Assembly: GCA_965199975.1 (NCBI GenBank)
Contig: OZ241340.1
Location: 1,860,001 to 1,924,000 of the forward strand
Direction of reading: 5' to 3'
Origin: JASLDZ01 sp965199975
Lineage (GTDB): Bacteria; Pseudomonadota; Alphaproteobacteria; Caulobacterales; Caulobacteraceae
DNA length: 64,000 bases
This document shows, piece by piece, positions 24,953-33,309 of the stretch; positions within the stretch are counted from its first letter, which is position 1, and each line of letters opens with the position of its first letter. Under the pieces are notes generated by a model. The model was not told the origin of the DNA. It was given only the letters and a program-made list of their open reading frames with translations, and did no database searches. Made by a program: the position numbers and the translations under genes.

Positions 24953-27342
24953 AAGCGCCTCCGCAAGGCCACGCGCCAGGTGCGGCCCACGCTCGGCAGG
25001 GCGGCCACGGAGGAATACACGTCGGCCACGGGCGTGAAGTAGAGGGCGTCCGCCAGGTTGTCGACGTTCAGCGTGGCGCGCCAGGGGCCGTGCTCGAGGA
25101 AGCCGGAGGCGTTCAGCACGGCGTAGTCGGGCAGGCGCACCGCGCCCGGCAGCACGCCGGCGGTGGTGGCGCCGGCGTAGGTCAGGGCCAGCGTCGTTCC
25201 CGCCCGGCCCCAGGCGTGCGGCTGCGAGGTGTAGACTCCCGCCACGCTCGCCACCTTCCGGGGCAGGCGGGTGTCGGTATAGTCGCCCGGGCGCAGCTGC
25301 GAGGTGGCGAACACGAAGTAGCCGCCGCCGTACACGTCCGCCCCCGGCAGGCCCACGGCGAAAGGGGGGATCGCCTGCGTCGAGCCATCCGGCCCGCGCA
25401 CGGTCGTGCGCTGCAGGTTCCCGGCGAAGGTGAAGCTGAAGGTGCGGGTGAGGAGGAGGCGCGCCTCGAGCTCGACGCCCTCGCCGCGCGTACCCACCAC
25501 TGCGTCCCCCTGGCCGAGGTCGGCGCGCGTCTGGCGGTAGACGTCCAGCGCGCCGGTGAGCCGGCCGTGCAGCGCCCGCCACTTCACCCCGGCCTCGCTA
25601 AGCCGTGACGTGGAGAGCCAGGCCCCGCCCGCAATCAGCTGCGGGAAGACGCCGTCGGCCTGGTTCACCTGCAGCGCCTGCGTCTGCGCCAACGTCACGT
25701 AGGGGCGCAGGCCGTAGGGCAGCTGCACCGCCAGGCTGCCGTTCCAGCTGAACGCCCCGTCGGAGGCCGTGTAGGTGCGGCTCGGATCGACGCCGAACAC
25801 CAGCGTGCCGTCGTCGCGGCTGGTGACGCTGTAGCGGTCGTAGCGGGCGCCGCCTGTGAGGTCGAAGGCGCCCCAGGTCACGTCGCCCTGCACGAAGGGG
25901 CCGCCGTTGATCGTGCGGCTGGTGGCGTCGGTCTCCCACGTCAAGCCGACGCCGCCGGGCTCGGCGCTGAACGGGTCGTCGAGGATGTCGGTGGGCGCGG
26001 GGCCGGCGATCAGGTCGCGCCGGTCGAGCGCGATGTTCCCGCCGTTGAAGCTCTCCTTGTCACGGCTGTCGGTGCGCCGGGCGGAGACGCCGGCGATCGC
26101 CTCGGCGGTCACTGGCCCCAGCGCGCGCATCGCGTCGTAGTACAGCCGGGCCTCGGCGGCTCGCGCCTGGTAGTCGGCCGGGTAGCCGTAGGAGACGAAG
26201 CGGGTGTTGGAGAGCTGGTCGAAGAAGCCGGCCAGCACCAGCCGGTCGTGGCCTCCCACCCGGCGGGAGAGTTCAGCGGTGGCGGTCTGGGTGTCGGTGC
26301 CGCTGAAGTCGCGGTCGCTGACGAACACGTCCCGCCGGCCGAGGCGTGAGGTTCCCACACCGCTGTCCAGGGTGAAGCGCGGGTCGATGGCGGGCGTCCC
26401 GCCGAAATAGGGAGTGAGGAGGCCGCCGGGCCCGATCTCGTTGGGCGTGAGGCGCCCGTCGCCGTCGAGGTCGACCAGCGTCAGGTCGCGGCCGGTGGTG
26501 TAGCTGCGGTGGTCGACCAGCGCCTGGGTCAGCCGGTTCCAGCCCGGCGTCTGCACCGCGCCCTCCACCCGCTCGACCATGGCGCCCAGCGAGAGGCGCC
26601 AGCGCGGCGCGAGGTCGAGGTCGACCTGCAGCTGGCCCAGCGCATGGCGCGGATCGATCCCCTGGTAGTAGCCCGGCCCCGTCTCGGCCTCGGCGTAGAG
26701 CGACACGCCGCCGCGCAGGGCGCCCAACGCCAGCGGCGCGGCCAGCCGCCCGTCCACCCGGCCGTAGCCATAGGCGCCGCCGCCCGCCTCCACCTCGCCG
26801 GTGACGGCGTCGGGAAACGCGGTTCCGGCGATCCCGAAGGCGCGGGAGGACTTGGGCGTGACGTCGAGGTAGCCGCCCACCTTGCCGGGGCCGAACAGGG
26901 GCGTGGGGGGTCCGCGCACCACGTCCACCCGCTCGGCGGCGCCGAGCGGCGTGGGGTAGGTGCCGCGGTTCTCGATGCGCCTGAAGCCGGCGAAGTAGGT
27001 GTCGGCCAGGGTGCCGCGCAGGTTCAAGGCGCCCGCCACCCCGTAGTAGCTGTCGGTGAAGGCGCCGGGGGCCACGGCGGTGAGATCGTCGATGGTGCGC
27101 ACGCCGTAGCGGTCCAGCGTCTCGGCGGTGGCCAGGCTGGCGGCGCGCGGCGTCTCGTACAGCGGCTTGGCCAGGCCCAGCACCGCGGCCCCGGCGCGGC
27201 GCTCCAGGAGGCCCGCCGGATCGGCGGTGACCACCACCTCCGACACGGGCGGCGCAGGCGCGGCGACCTGCGCCGCCGCCGCCGCGGGCAGGACGGCTGC
27301 GCCGGTCACGGCCAGGATGAGAGGGCGGGCGATGCGCAGCAC
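24949..27342 (-). CDS. TonB-dependent outer-membrane receptor (797 aa)
   Basis: Outer-membrane importer energised by TonB. A signal peptide (1-24) is followed by a TonB-box-like SEVVVTAD (about 34-41). The plug domain has RTIDDLTAVAPGAF and ERVDVVRGPPTPLFGPGKVG (about 80-160), and a beta barrel ends in the typical aromatic residue (VALRRRF). An unusual piece at about 295-320 reads DLDGDGRLTPNE, a perfect EF-hand calcium loop inside what should be an extracellular loop. The gene heads an operon with the MFS transporter and is divergent from a GntR regulator. The plug resembles ferric-siderophore receptors, but the ligand is not known. Confidence 0.9.
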   Translation of the reverse strand: MLRIARPLILAVTGAAVLPAAAAAQVAAPAPPVSEVVVTADPAGLLERRAGAAVLGLAKPLYETPRAASLATAETLDRYGVRTIDDLTAVAPGAFTDSYYGVAGALNLRGTLADTYFAGFRRIENRGTYPTPLGAAERVDVVRGPPTPLFGPGKVGGYLDVTPKSSRAFGIAGTAFPDAVTGEVEAGGGAYGYGRVDGRLAAPLALGALRGGVSLYAEAETGPGYYQGIDPRHALGQLQVDLDLAPRWRLSLGAMVERVEGAVQTPGWNRLTQALVDHRSYTTGRDLTLVDLDGDGRLTPNEIGPGGLLTPYFGGTPAIDPRFTLDSGVGTSRLGRRDVFVSDRDFSGTDTQTATAELSRRVGGHDRLVLAGFFDQLSNTRFVSYGYPADYQARAAEARLYYDAMRALGPVTAEAIAGVSARRTDSRDKESFNGGNIALDRRDLIAGPAPTDILDDPFSAEPGGVGLTWETDATSRTINGGPFVQGDVTWGAFDLTGGARYDRYSVTSRDDGTLVFGVDPSRTYTASDGAFSWNGSLAVQLPYGLRPYVTLAQTQALQVNQADGVFPQLIAGGAWLSTSRLSEAGVKWRALHGRLTGALDVYRQTRADLGQGDAVVGTRGEGVELEARLLLTRTFSFTFAGNLQRTTVRGPDGSTQAIPPFAVGLPGADVYGGGYFVFATSQLRPGDYTDTRLPRKVASVAGVYTSQPHAWGRAGTTLALTYAGATTAGVLPGAVRLPDYAVLNASGFLEHGPWRATLNVDNLADALYFTPVADVYSSVAALPSVGRTWRVALRRRF

Positions 27343-27494
27343 AGGTCGTGCGGTATTTGATCATGGTAGAGAGATCAAGCATCTCACCAAATCTAACCGC
27401 TGAAATGTCACGCGACATCTCAGAGCACGTATTCGAATGCTTGCACACCTCACCGAGATCGACACGCGCGCCCGCACGCGTCAAGCTGTGGCCC
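27343..27494. promoter_or_regulatory. Divergent TonB-receptor / GntR promoter with two inverted repeats
   Basis: This gap is clearly AT-richer than its surroundings. It holds TTGATC-N10-GATCAA (27357-27378) and ATGTC-ACGC-GACAT (27405-27418). Either could be an operator for the GntR protein encoded next to it, since FCD-type GntR regulators often bind short palindromes in their own divergent promoters. No experimental support is visible from sequence alone. Confidence 0.5.
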
Positions 27495-28181
27495 ATGACG
27501 ACCGCACCGCCCGCGCCCGAACTCCTCAAGGCGCGCGCCTACGAGCAGATCCTGGTCGACATCGTCATGGGCGACCTCGCCCCCGGCGCGCAGGTCGACG
27601 AGCGGGCGCTGGCGCGGCGCTACGGCGTGGGCCTGGCCGGCGTGCGCGACGCGCTGGCGCGGTTGGCGCTGGAGGGGCTGGTCGCGCGCCGCCCGCGCCT
27701 GGGCACGGTGGTGGCTTCGCTCGACCTTCGCGAGATCGAGGCCGCCTTCGAGGTGCGCAGCCTCTTGGAGGGTCGTTCCGCCGCCCTGGCCGCCCGCAAC
27801 GCCACCGCCGCCGACGCCGCCGCGGTGGCGGCCGCCTTCCACGGGGCCGAGGCGGCGGTCGCGGCCCGCGATCTGCGCGCGCTCGTGGCCATGGACCGCG
27901 CCTTCCACCGCGCGGTGGCGCAGGCGGCGCACAACGACCTCCTCGCCCGCTACCTGCTGAGCCTGCAGAACATCGCCGCCCGCTACTGGGTGCACGCCAT
28001 GGGCCGCCAGCCCCCGGCCGATCAGCTGGCCGACATCGCGCTGCACCGCGACCTCGCCCGCGCCATCGCCGCCGCCGACGAGGGAGCCGCAGAGGCCGCC
28101 ATGGCCCGCCTGATCGGCGACCCGCCCAGCCTCACGCCCGGCGCCCGCCTGCGTGACAGCGCGGGCAGGGCGGTGGTCTGA
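27495..28181 (+). CDS. GntR family regulator, FCD subgroup (228 aa)
   Basis: Transcription factor with an N-terminal winged helix (about 10-75). It has GDLAPGAQVDERALARRYGV followed by GLAGVRDALARLALEGLV, the GntR recognition region. The all-helical FCD ligand domain (about 85-215) has EVRSLLEGRSAALAARNAT, D-x3-H in MDRAFHRAVAQAAHNDLL and a later His in ALHRDLARAI; these residues bind a metal that coordinates acidic ligands in FadR-C proteins. ATG 27495 gives the normal length. Divergence from the TonB receptor suggests it controls that operon, perhaps in response to an organic acid. Confidence 0.88.
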   Translation: MTTAPPAPELLKARAYEQILVDIVMGDLAPGAQVDERALARRYGVGLAGVRDALARLALEGLVARRPRLGTVVASLDLREIEAAFEVRSLLEGRSAALAARNATAADAAAVAAAFHGAEAAVAARDLRALVAMDRAFHRAVAQAAHNDLLARYLLSLQNIAARYWVHAMGRQPPADQLADIALHRDLARAIAAADEGAAEAAMARLIGDPPSLTPGARLRDSAGRAVV

Positions 28182-28364
28182 CACCGCCCGATCCGTGCCA
28201 CGGCTGCGCTTCGCTTGCGGCGCCGGGGCCCTTCACCTAAGCCCACCAGCCGCCCTGGACCCGGCTCGACCGGGTGGCTCTTCCGGCCGCCGATCCGCCG
28301 GATCCCCGCATCTGAACGGCGCGACCGCACGCACGCGGGCGACGTCCATCCTGCGCGAGACCTC

Positions 28365-29846
28365 ATGACCCTGCAGACCGCCGCCCGCCTCGGCTGGGCC
28401 TCCAACGTCCGCGTGGACGTGCTTTCCGGGCTGGTGGTCGCCCTGGCGCTGATCCCGGAGGCCATCGGCTTCTCGATCATCGCCGGCGTGGATCCCAAGG
28501 TCGGCCTCTACGCCTCGGTGGTGATCGCCTGCGTGATCGCCTTCACCGGCGGGCGGCCCGCCATGATCTCGGCCGCGACCGCGGCGACCGCGGTCGTCAT
28601 GGGACCGCTCGTGCATGCGCACGGGGTGCAATACCTCTTCGCCGCCTCCATCCTCATGGGCGTGTTCCAGATCGGCGCCGGCCTCTTGAAGCTCGGCCGG
28701 CTGATGCGGTTCGTCTCCCAGTCGGTGATGACCGGCTTCGTCAACGCCCTGGCGATCCTGATCTTCCTGGCGCAGTTGCCGCAGATCGTGGGGGCGACGC
28801 CCACGACCTACGGCCTGATCGCCCTGGGGTTGGCGGTGATCTACCTGTTCCCGCGCCTCACCAAGGCCGTGCCTTCCCCCCTGGTCGCCATCGCCGGGCT
28901 GACGGCGCTCACCGTCGCCTTCAAGCTCGACGTGCGCCGCGTCGCCGATCTCGGCCAGTTGCCCTCGACCTTGCCGAGCTTCGCCTTGCCCGCGGTTCCC
29001 GCCACCTGGGAGACGCTGCGCATCATCGCGCCCGTGGCGCTGACGCTGGCCGCCGTGGGGCTGCTGGAGTCGCTCCTCACCGCCCAGATCGTGGACGACA
29101 TGACCGACACCACCAGCGACAAGAGCCGCGAGTGCATGGGCCAGGGCGTCGCCAACATGGTCTCGGCGGTGTTCGGGGGCATGGGAGGCTGCGCCATGAT
29201 CGGCCAGTCGGTGATCAACATCTCCTCCGGCGGCCGCACCCGGCTTTCGACGCTGGTGGCGGGGGTGGCGCTGCTCGTCCTGCTGGTGGCGCTGCACGGC
29301 CTCCTGGCCGTCGTGCCCGTCGCGGCGCTGACCGCGGTGATGCTGATGGTGTCGATCAACACCTTCTCGTGGGGGTCGCTAGGACGCCTGCGCACCAATC
29401 CGTGGCCGTCGTCGATCGTCATGCTGGCGACGGTCGTCACCGTGGTCGCCACCCGTGACCTGGCCAAGGGCGTGCTGGTGGGCGTCGTGCTGTCGGGCGT
29501 CTTCTTCGCGGGCAAGGTCTCGCGCCTGACGCGCGTCGATGCCGATCTCTCGAGCGATGGACGAACCCGAACCTACCGCATTTGCGGTCAGGTCTTCTTC
29601 GCTTCCGCCAGCGCCTTTTCCGACGCGATCGACCTCCTGGAGCGCGTGGAGCACATCGTCGTCGATGTCAGCGACGCCCACTTCTGGGACATCTCCGCCG
29701 TCGCAGCGCTCGACCGCGTGGTGATGAAGGGGCGCCGACAGGGGCGCGACATGCAGGTGATCGGCCTGAACGCCGCCAGCGCCACCCTGGTCGAACGCTT
29801 CGGCGCCCACGACAAGAGCGAAGCTGGGGTCGTGGTGGCGCACTGA
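28365..29846 (+). CDS. SulP family anion transporter with STAS domain (493 aa)
   Basis: Inner-membrane anion permease (sulfate, bicarbonate or dicarboxylate). The first 390 residues form hydrophobic helices with SulP features: SGLVVALALIPEAIGFSIIA near 20-40, FTGGRPAMISAATAATAVV (about 60-80) and ANMVSAVFGGMGGCAMIGQS near 265. The C-terminal STAS domain (about 400-490) includes VEHIVVDVSDAHFWDISAVA. ATG 28365 was chosen because upstream in-frame residues are not hydrophobic. It has its own 183-bp upstream gap and need not belong to the GntR locus. Sulfate is one candidate substrate given cysQ-cysD-cysNC elsewhere in the window, but that is only a guess. Confidence 0.88.
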   Translation: MTLQTAARLGWASNVRVDVLSGLVVALALIPEAIGFSIIAGVDPKVGLYASVVIACVIAFTGGRPAMISAATAATAVVMGPLVHAHGVQYLFAASILMGVFQIGAGLLKLGRLMRFVSQSVMTGFVNALAILIFLAQLPQIVGATPTTYGLIALGLAVIYLFPRLTKAVPSPLVAIAGLTALTVAFKLDVRRVADLGQLPSTLPSFALPAVPATWETLRIIAPVALTLAAVGLLESLLTAQIVDDMTDTTSDKSRECMGQGVANMVSAVFGGMGGCAMIGQSVINISSGGRTRLSTLVAGVALLVLLVALHGLLAVVPVAALTAVMLMVSINTFSWGSLGRLRTNPWPSSIVMLATVVTVVATRDLAKGVLVGVVLSGVFFAGKVSRLTRVDADLSSDGRTRTYRICGQVFFASASAFSDAIDLLERVEHIVVDVSDAHFWDISAVAALDRVVMKGRRQGRDMQVIGLNAASATLVERFGAHDKSEAGVVVAH

Positions 29847-29900
29847 TCCGCGCGGCCGCCCCAGGGAGGCCGGGCCTGCAAGGCCGAGGGCGCGTGCGCT

Positions 29901-31388
29901 TCAGCCGGCGTCCGCCAGCGCGTAGGCCGCCGCCAGATCGTGCACGAACAGGTCGAACTCACGCGTCTTGGCGGCTTCGTCGGGCAGGCGCAGCAGGAAG
30001 CTCGGGTGCACGGTGAGGAAGCCGGTCGCCCCGTCGTCCAGCGCGCCGACCACGCCGCGGTTCTTCATCACCGGGATGGCGCGGTGGAACACGGCCTGCC
30101 CGGCCGTGGCCCCCAGCGCCACCACCACCTTGGGCTTGACCAGCCGGCGCTCGTTCCCGAGCCACCAGTTGCAGGCGGTGATCTCGCTCGTGTTGGGCTT
30201 GGCGTGGATGCGGCGCTTGCCGCGCAGCTCGTGCTTGAAGTGCTTGACCGAGTTGGTGACGTAGGTCGCCTCGCGCGGCACGCCGGCCGCGGCCAGCGCC
30301 CGGTCGAACAGCTGGCCGGCGGGCCCGACGAAGGGCTTGCCCGCCAGATCCTCCATGTCGCCCGGCTGCTCGCCCACGAACATCAGCGGCGCGTGCGCCG
30401 GGCCCTGGCCGGGCACGCCCTGGGTGGCGTCGCGCCACAGGTCGCAGCGGCGGCACATCTGCACGCCGGCCGTGACGTCGGTGAGCGAGTTCAGCGCGAG
30501 GCCCCCGTCCACCGGCTCGTTGCGCTGGGCGCGGGCGGCGGCCCGCAGGGCGCGTTCGGAAGGCTGGGTCGGCGCGGCCTCGACCATGGCTTGCGTGCGT
30601 CCCTGCGCGTTGGCGACGAGTTCTGGAATGGCGGCGGCCTCGGGAAGGTTCTTCCAATAGTGCTCGGCCATGTGCTGGCGCATGACCTTGGGGTTCAGCC
30701 GCGCCGGGTTGAAGATCGAGCGGTAGTAGTCGCGCCAGGCGTCCTCGGCCGCGTCCTCCTCAGGCAGACCATCGGGCGCGCCACCCAGCGAGTAGGCGAG
30801 CCGGCGATCCTTCCACTCCACCGTCACGTAGGGGGTGGCGATGGTGAAGCGCACGTTGGCGAGGCGCCGCACGAAGAACTGCACGCCGCGCGCGATGATG
30901 TAGTGCGGCGGCTCATACCAGCTGAAGTACTCCTCCGGCGCGCGCACGTAGCCAGGATCCGTCTCGGCCTTCACGTCCTCGGCCTTGGGATCGTCCACGC
31001 GGCGGAAGCGCACGAAGGCGTGCATCTTGTGTTCGGCCTGGTGCACCGCCTTCTGCATGAGCAGCGCGTGCGCCACCTCGGGATCGGTGAGCAGCCCCAT
31101 GAGCTGCGGCTCGTCGCGCAGCCGCCACAGCAGACGATAGAGCCGGTCGAACCGGTCCTCGTCGCGGTGGCAGATCACCGCCTGCGCCAGCGAGACGAAC
31201 TCGCGCGCCACGTTGAAGGTCGCACCCGCCGCCGCCGGCGGGGGCGGCTCGCCCCCGAACAGCCCGGCCTCCGCCTCGCCCACGCTCCACCGCACTTCGG
31301 CGGGTTCGACCTCCGCCAGCCGCAACGCGCGAGCGGCGCTCCGCCAGCCGTCGAAGTCGGCCACGTGGGCGAGGCGCACGGCGTGCAT
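29901..31388 (-). CDS. DUF4130-UdgX fusion, uracil-DNA glycosylase/binding protein (495 aa)
   Basis: The N-terminal half (about 1-250) is a DUF4130 domain. The C-terminal half (about 300-490) is a family-4-like uracil-DNA glycosylase of the UdgX type. UdgX markers are GEQPG (339-343, instead of GEAPG) and the insertion KRRIH (391-395). The His of this insertion forms a covalent bond to the deoxyribose in Mycobacterium UdgX. Fe-S cysteines are in CRRC (312, 315) and beyond; motif B reads HPSFLLRLPD. The gene is 6 bp downstream of the radical SAM gene, the standard partner. It probably traps or excises uracil in damaged DNA. Confidence 0.92.
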   Translation of the reverse strand: MHAVRLAHVADFDGWRSAARALRLAEVEPAEVRWSVGEAEAGLFGGEPPPPAAAGATFNVAREFVSLAQAVICHRDEDRFDRLYRLLWRLRDEPQLMGLLTDPEVAHALLMQKAVHQAEHKMHAFVRFRRVDDPKAEDVKAETDPGYVRAPEEYFSWYEPPHYIIARGVQFFVRRLANVRFTIATPYVTVEWKDRRLAYSLGGAPDGLPEEDAAEDAWRDYYRSIFNPARLNPKVMRQHMAEHYWKNLPEAAAIPELVANAQGRTQAMVEAAPTQPSERALRAAARAQRNEPVDGGLALNSLTDVTAGVQMCRRCDLWRDATQGVPGQGPAHAPLMFVGEQPGDMEDLAGKPFVGPAGQLFDRALAAAGVPREATYVTNSVKHFKHELRGKRRIHAKPNTSEITACNWWLGNERRLVKPKVVVALGATAGQAVFHRAIPVMKNRGVVGALDDGATGFLTVHPSFLLRLPDEAAKTREFDLFVHDLAAAYALADAG

Positions 31389-31394
31389 GCGGCC

Positions 31395-32648
31395 TCAGAA
31401 CATCTCGAGTTGGCGCGGCGCGGCGCTAGGCGAGAGCGCGCGCATCCGTTCGTCCAGATCGGCGCCGTCGATCACAGCCGTCGGCCGCCAGTCGGGCGTC
31501 ACCACGAAGGGCTTCATCCGCTTGATGGCGCCGCCCACCCGGGCGAGGTCCTCGAACGTAAGGCGCTTCAGCCGCCGCACGGCCAGGAGCTTGTCCACTG
31601 ACTTCACGCCCAGTCCCGGCACGCGCAGCAGCGCCTCGCGATCGGCTATGTTCACATCCAGCGGGAACCAGGCGCGGTTCTTGAGCGCCCAGGCCAGCTT
31701 GGGGTCGATCACCGGGTCGAGCATCCCCTGGTCGGCCGCCGAGACGATCTCGGTGCGCGAGAACCCATAGAAGCGCATCAGCCAGTCGGCCTCGTACAGC
31801 CGATGCTCGCGCATCATGTGCGGCCGCTGCGAGGGCAGCACCGAGGAGCTGTCGGGAATGGGGCTGAAGGCCGAGTAGTACACCCGCTTCAGCTTGAAGC
31901 CGCCGTAGAGGCCCTCCGAGCGCTGCAGCACGTCGGCGTCGGTCGAGGCGTCGGCCCCCACGATCATCTGAGTGGATTGCCCGGCCGGGGCGAATCGCGG
32001 CGCGCGCCTTTTGGTGTGCGTGCGGTCCTTGGCGCCGGCGATGCCGTAGGCGACCTGGCCCATGCTCTGGCGGATGTTGAGCGGCGTCTTCTCCGGCGCC
32101 AGGCGCTCCAGGCTGGCGTCCTGCGGCAGCTCGATGTTGACGCTGAGCCGGTCGGCGTAGAGCCCGGCCTCCGCCGCCAGCTCCGGCGACGCCCCGGCGA
32201 TCAGCTTGAGGTGGATGTAGCCGCGGAAGTCATGCACCTCGCGCAGCGTCTTCGCCACCAGCGTCATCTGCTCTTGCGTGTAATCCGCTGAGCGGATCAC
32301 GCCGGACGACAAAAAAAGACCTTCAATATAATTGCGTTTATAGAAATCTATTGTGAGGCGAACCACTTCTTCAACTGAAAAGCGGGCGCGCTCTACGTTC
32401 GAGCTGACCCGATTGATGCAATAGACGCAGTCGAAGAGGCAGAAGTTGGTGAGCAGAATCTTGAGCAGGCTGACGCAGCGCCCGTCCGGCGTGTAGGCGT
32501 GGCACACGCCCATGCCTCCGGTGGTCGAGCCCACGCCGCGCCCATTCAGCGAATTGCGCTTGGCCCCGCCGCTCGACGCACACGAGGCATCGTATTTGGC
32601 CGCGTCCGCCAAAATCTCGAGCTTGCGGCGGAGGGGGAGGGTGGCCAC
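31395..32648 (-). CDS. Putative DNA modification/repair radical SAM protein (417 aa)
   Basis: Radical SAM enzyme of the family that is genomically linked to UdgX/UDG proteins. The iron-sulfur motif C-x3-C-x2-C is NFCLFDCVYCIN (C70, C74, C77). A helix-hairpin-helix near 330-365 (LLRVPGLGVKSVDKLLAVRR) suggests DNA binding. The last five residues, QLEMF, resemble the beta-clamp motif QL(S/D)LF. The chemistry is not known; photoproduct or base repair has been proposed for the family. The start is a GTG, and a LexA box lies 15 bp upstream. Codons for residues about 77-120 are much AT-richer than the rest of the gene. Confidence 0.9.
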   Translation of the reverse strand: MATLPLRRKLEILADAAKYDASCASSGGAKRNSLNGRGVGSTTGGMGVCHAYTPDGRCVSLLKILLTNFCLFDCVYCINRVSSNVERARFSVEEVVRLTIDFYKRNYIEGLFLSSGVIRSADYTQEQMTLVAKTLREVHDFRGYIHLKLIAGASPELAAEAGLYADRLSVNIELPQDASLERLAPEKTPLNIRQSMGQVAYGIAGAKDRTHTKRRAPRFAPAGQSTQMIVGADASTDADVLQRSEGLYGGFKLKRVYYSAFSPIPDSSSVLPSQRPHMMREHRLYEADWLMRFYGFSRTEIVSAADQGMLDPVIDPKLAWALKNRAWFPLDVNIADREALLRVPGLGVKSVDKLLAVRRLKRLTFEDLARVGGAIKRMKPFVVTPDWRPTAVIDGADLDERMRALSPSAAPRQLEMF

Positions 32649-32663
32649 GATTCGATGTCTACG

Positions 32664-32678
32664 GTTCGCGCTTCGTTC
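32664..32678. promoter_or_regulatory. LexA (SOS) box GTTC-N7-GTTC
   Basis: GTTCGCGCTTCGTTC is an exact match to the alphaproteobacterial LexA operator, GTTC-N7-GTTC. It sits 15 bp before the radical SAM start codon (leftward) and 50 bp before the GNAT start (rightward). The DNA-repair content of the leftward operon makes SOS control of that side the likely meaning. Confidence 0.75.
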
Positions 32679-32728
32679 CGTCCAGCGGAGCTTTAGCCCA
32701 GCCGCGTGAACGTGTTAGCGATCCGCGC

Positions 32729-33265
32729 ATGCATGACGTCGCCTTTCGCATCGCCGCACCGGCCGATGTCGACGCTGTCGTCATCCGCGTGCAGTCGGCC
32801 TATCGGGGGGAGGCGAGCCGGCGGGGCTGGACCACCGAGGCGGACCTTTTGGACGGCCAGCGGATCGACGCCGAGAGCGTAGCCGCCCTGATCGCGCGCC
32901 CTCGCAGCGCCGTCATCCTCGCCCAGGCGCAGGAAGACCTCGCCGCCTGCATCCATGTCGACGTTGACGGCGACACCGGCCACTTCGGCATGTTCGCCGT
33001 CGATCCGGAGCGGCAGGCGGCGGGTCTCGGCCGCCGGCTCCTGCAGCGGGCGGAAGCGCACGCGCGCGACGTCTGGGGTGCGAGCGAGATGTGCTTGGAC
33101 GTGATCGCCTCGCGCGTCGAGCTGATCGCCTGGTACGAGCGGCGCGGCTATCGCCGCACGGGCGCGACCTCGCCCTTCCCCTACGGCGACGCGCGCTTCG
33201 GCCTGCCGCGACGCGGCGACCTGCACTTCATCGCCATGGCCAAGGCGCTGGCGCCGGCGGAGTGA
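32729..33265 (+). CDS. GNAT family N-acetyltransferase (178 aa)
   Basis: Acetyl-CoA-dependent transferase. The GNAT fold spans the protein. MFAVDPERQAAGLGRRLLQR (about 90-110) contains the Q/R-x-x-G-x-G/A pyrophosphate-binding motif, and AWYERRGYRRTGATSPFPYG (about 131-151) is the typical C-terminal motif. Charged residues are more frequent than in the neighbours. The substrate is not predictable. It is divergent from the radical SAM/UdgX operon, with the LexA box in the shared 80-bp gap, so SOS control of this gene as well is possible. Confidence 0.85.
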   Translation: MHDVAFRIAAPADVDAVVIRVQSAYRGEASRRGWTTEADLLDGQRIDAESVAALIARPRSAVILAQAQEDLAACIHVDVDGDTGHFGMFAVDPERQAAGLGRRLLQRAEAHARDVWGASEMCLDVIASRVELIAWYERRGYRRTGATSPFPYGDARFGLPRRGDLHFIAMAKALAPAE

Positions 33266-33309
33266 TCGCGCTTCCCCAGCCGCCGCGTTGCCGCTAGGCC
33301 TGCGCGTCC

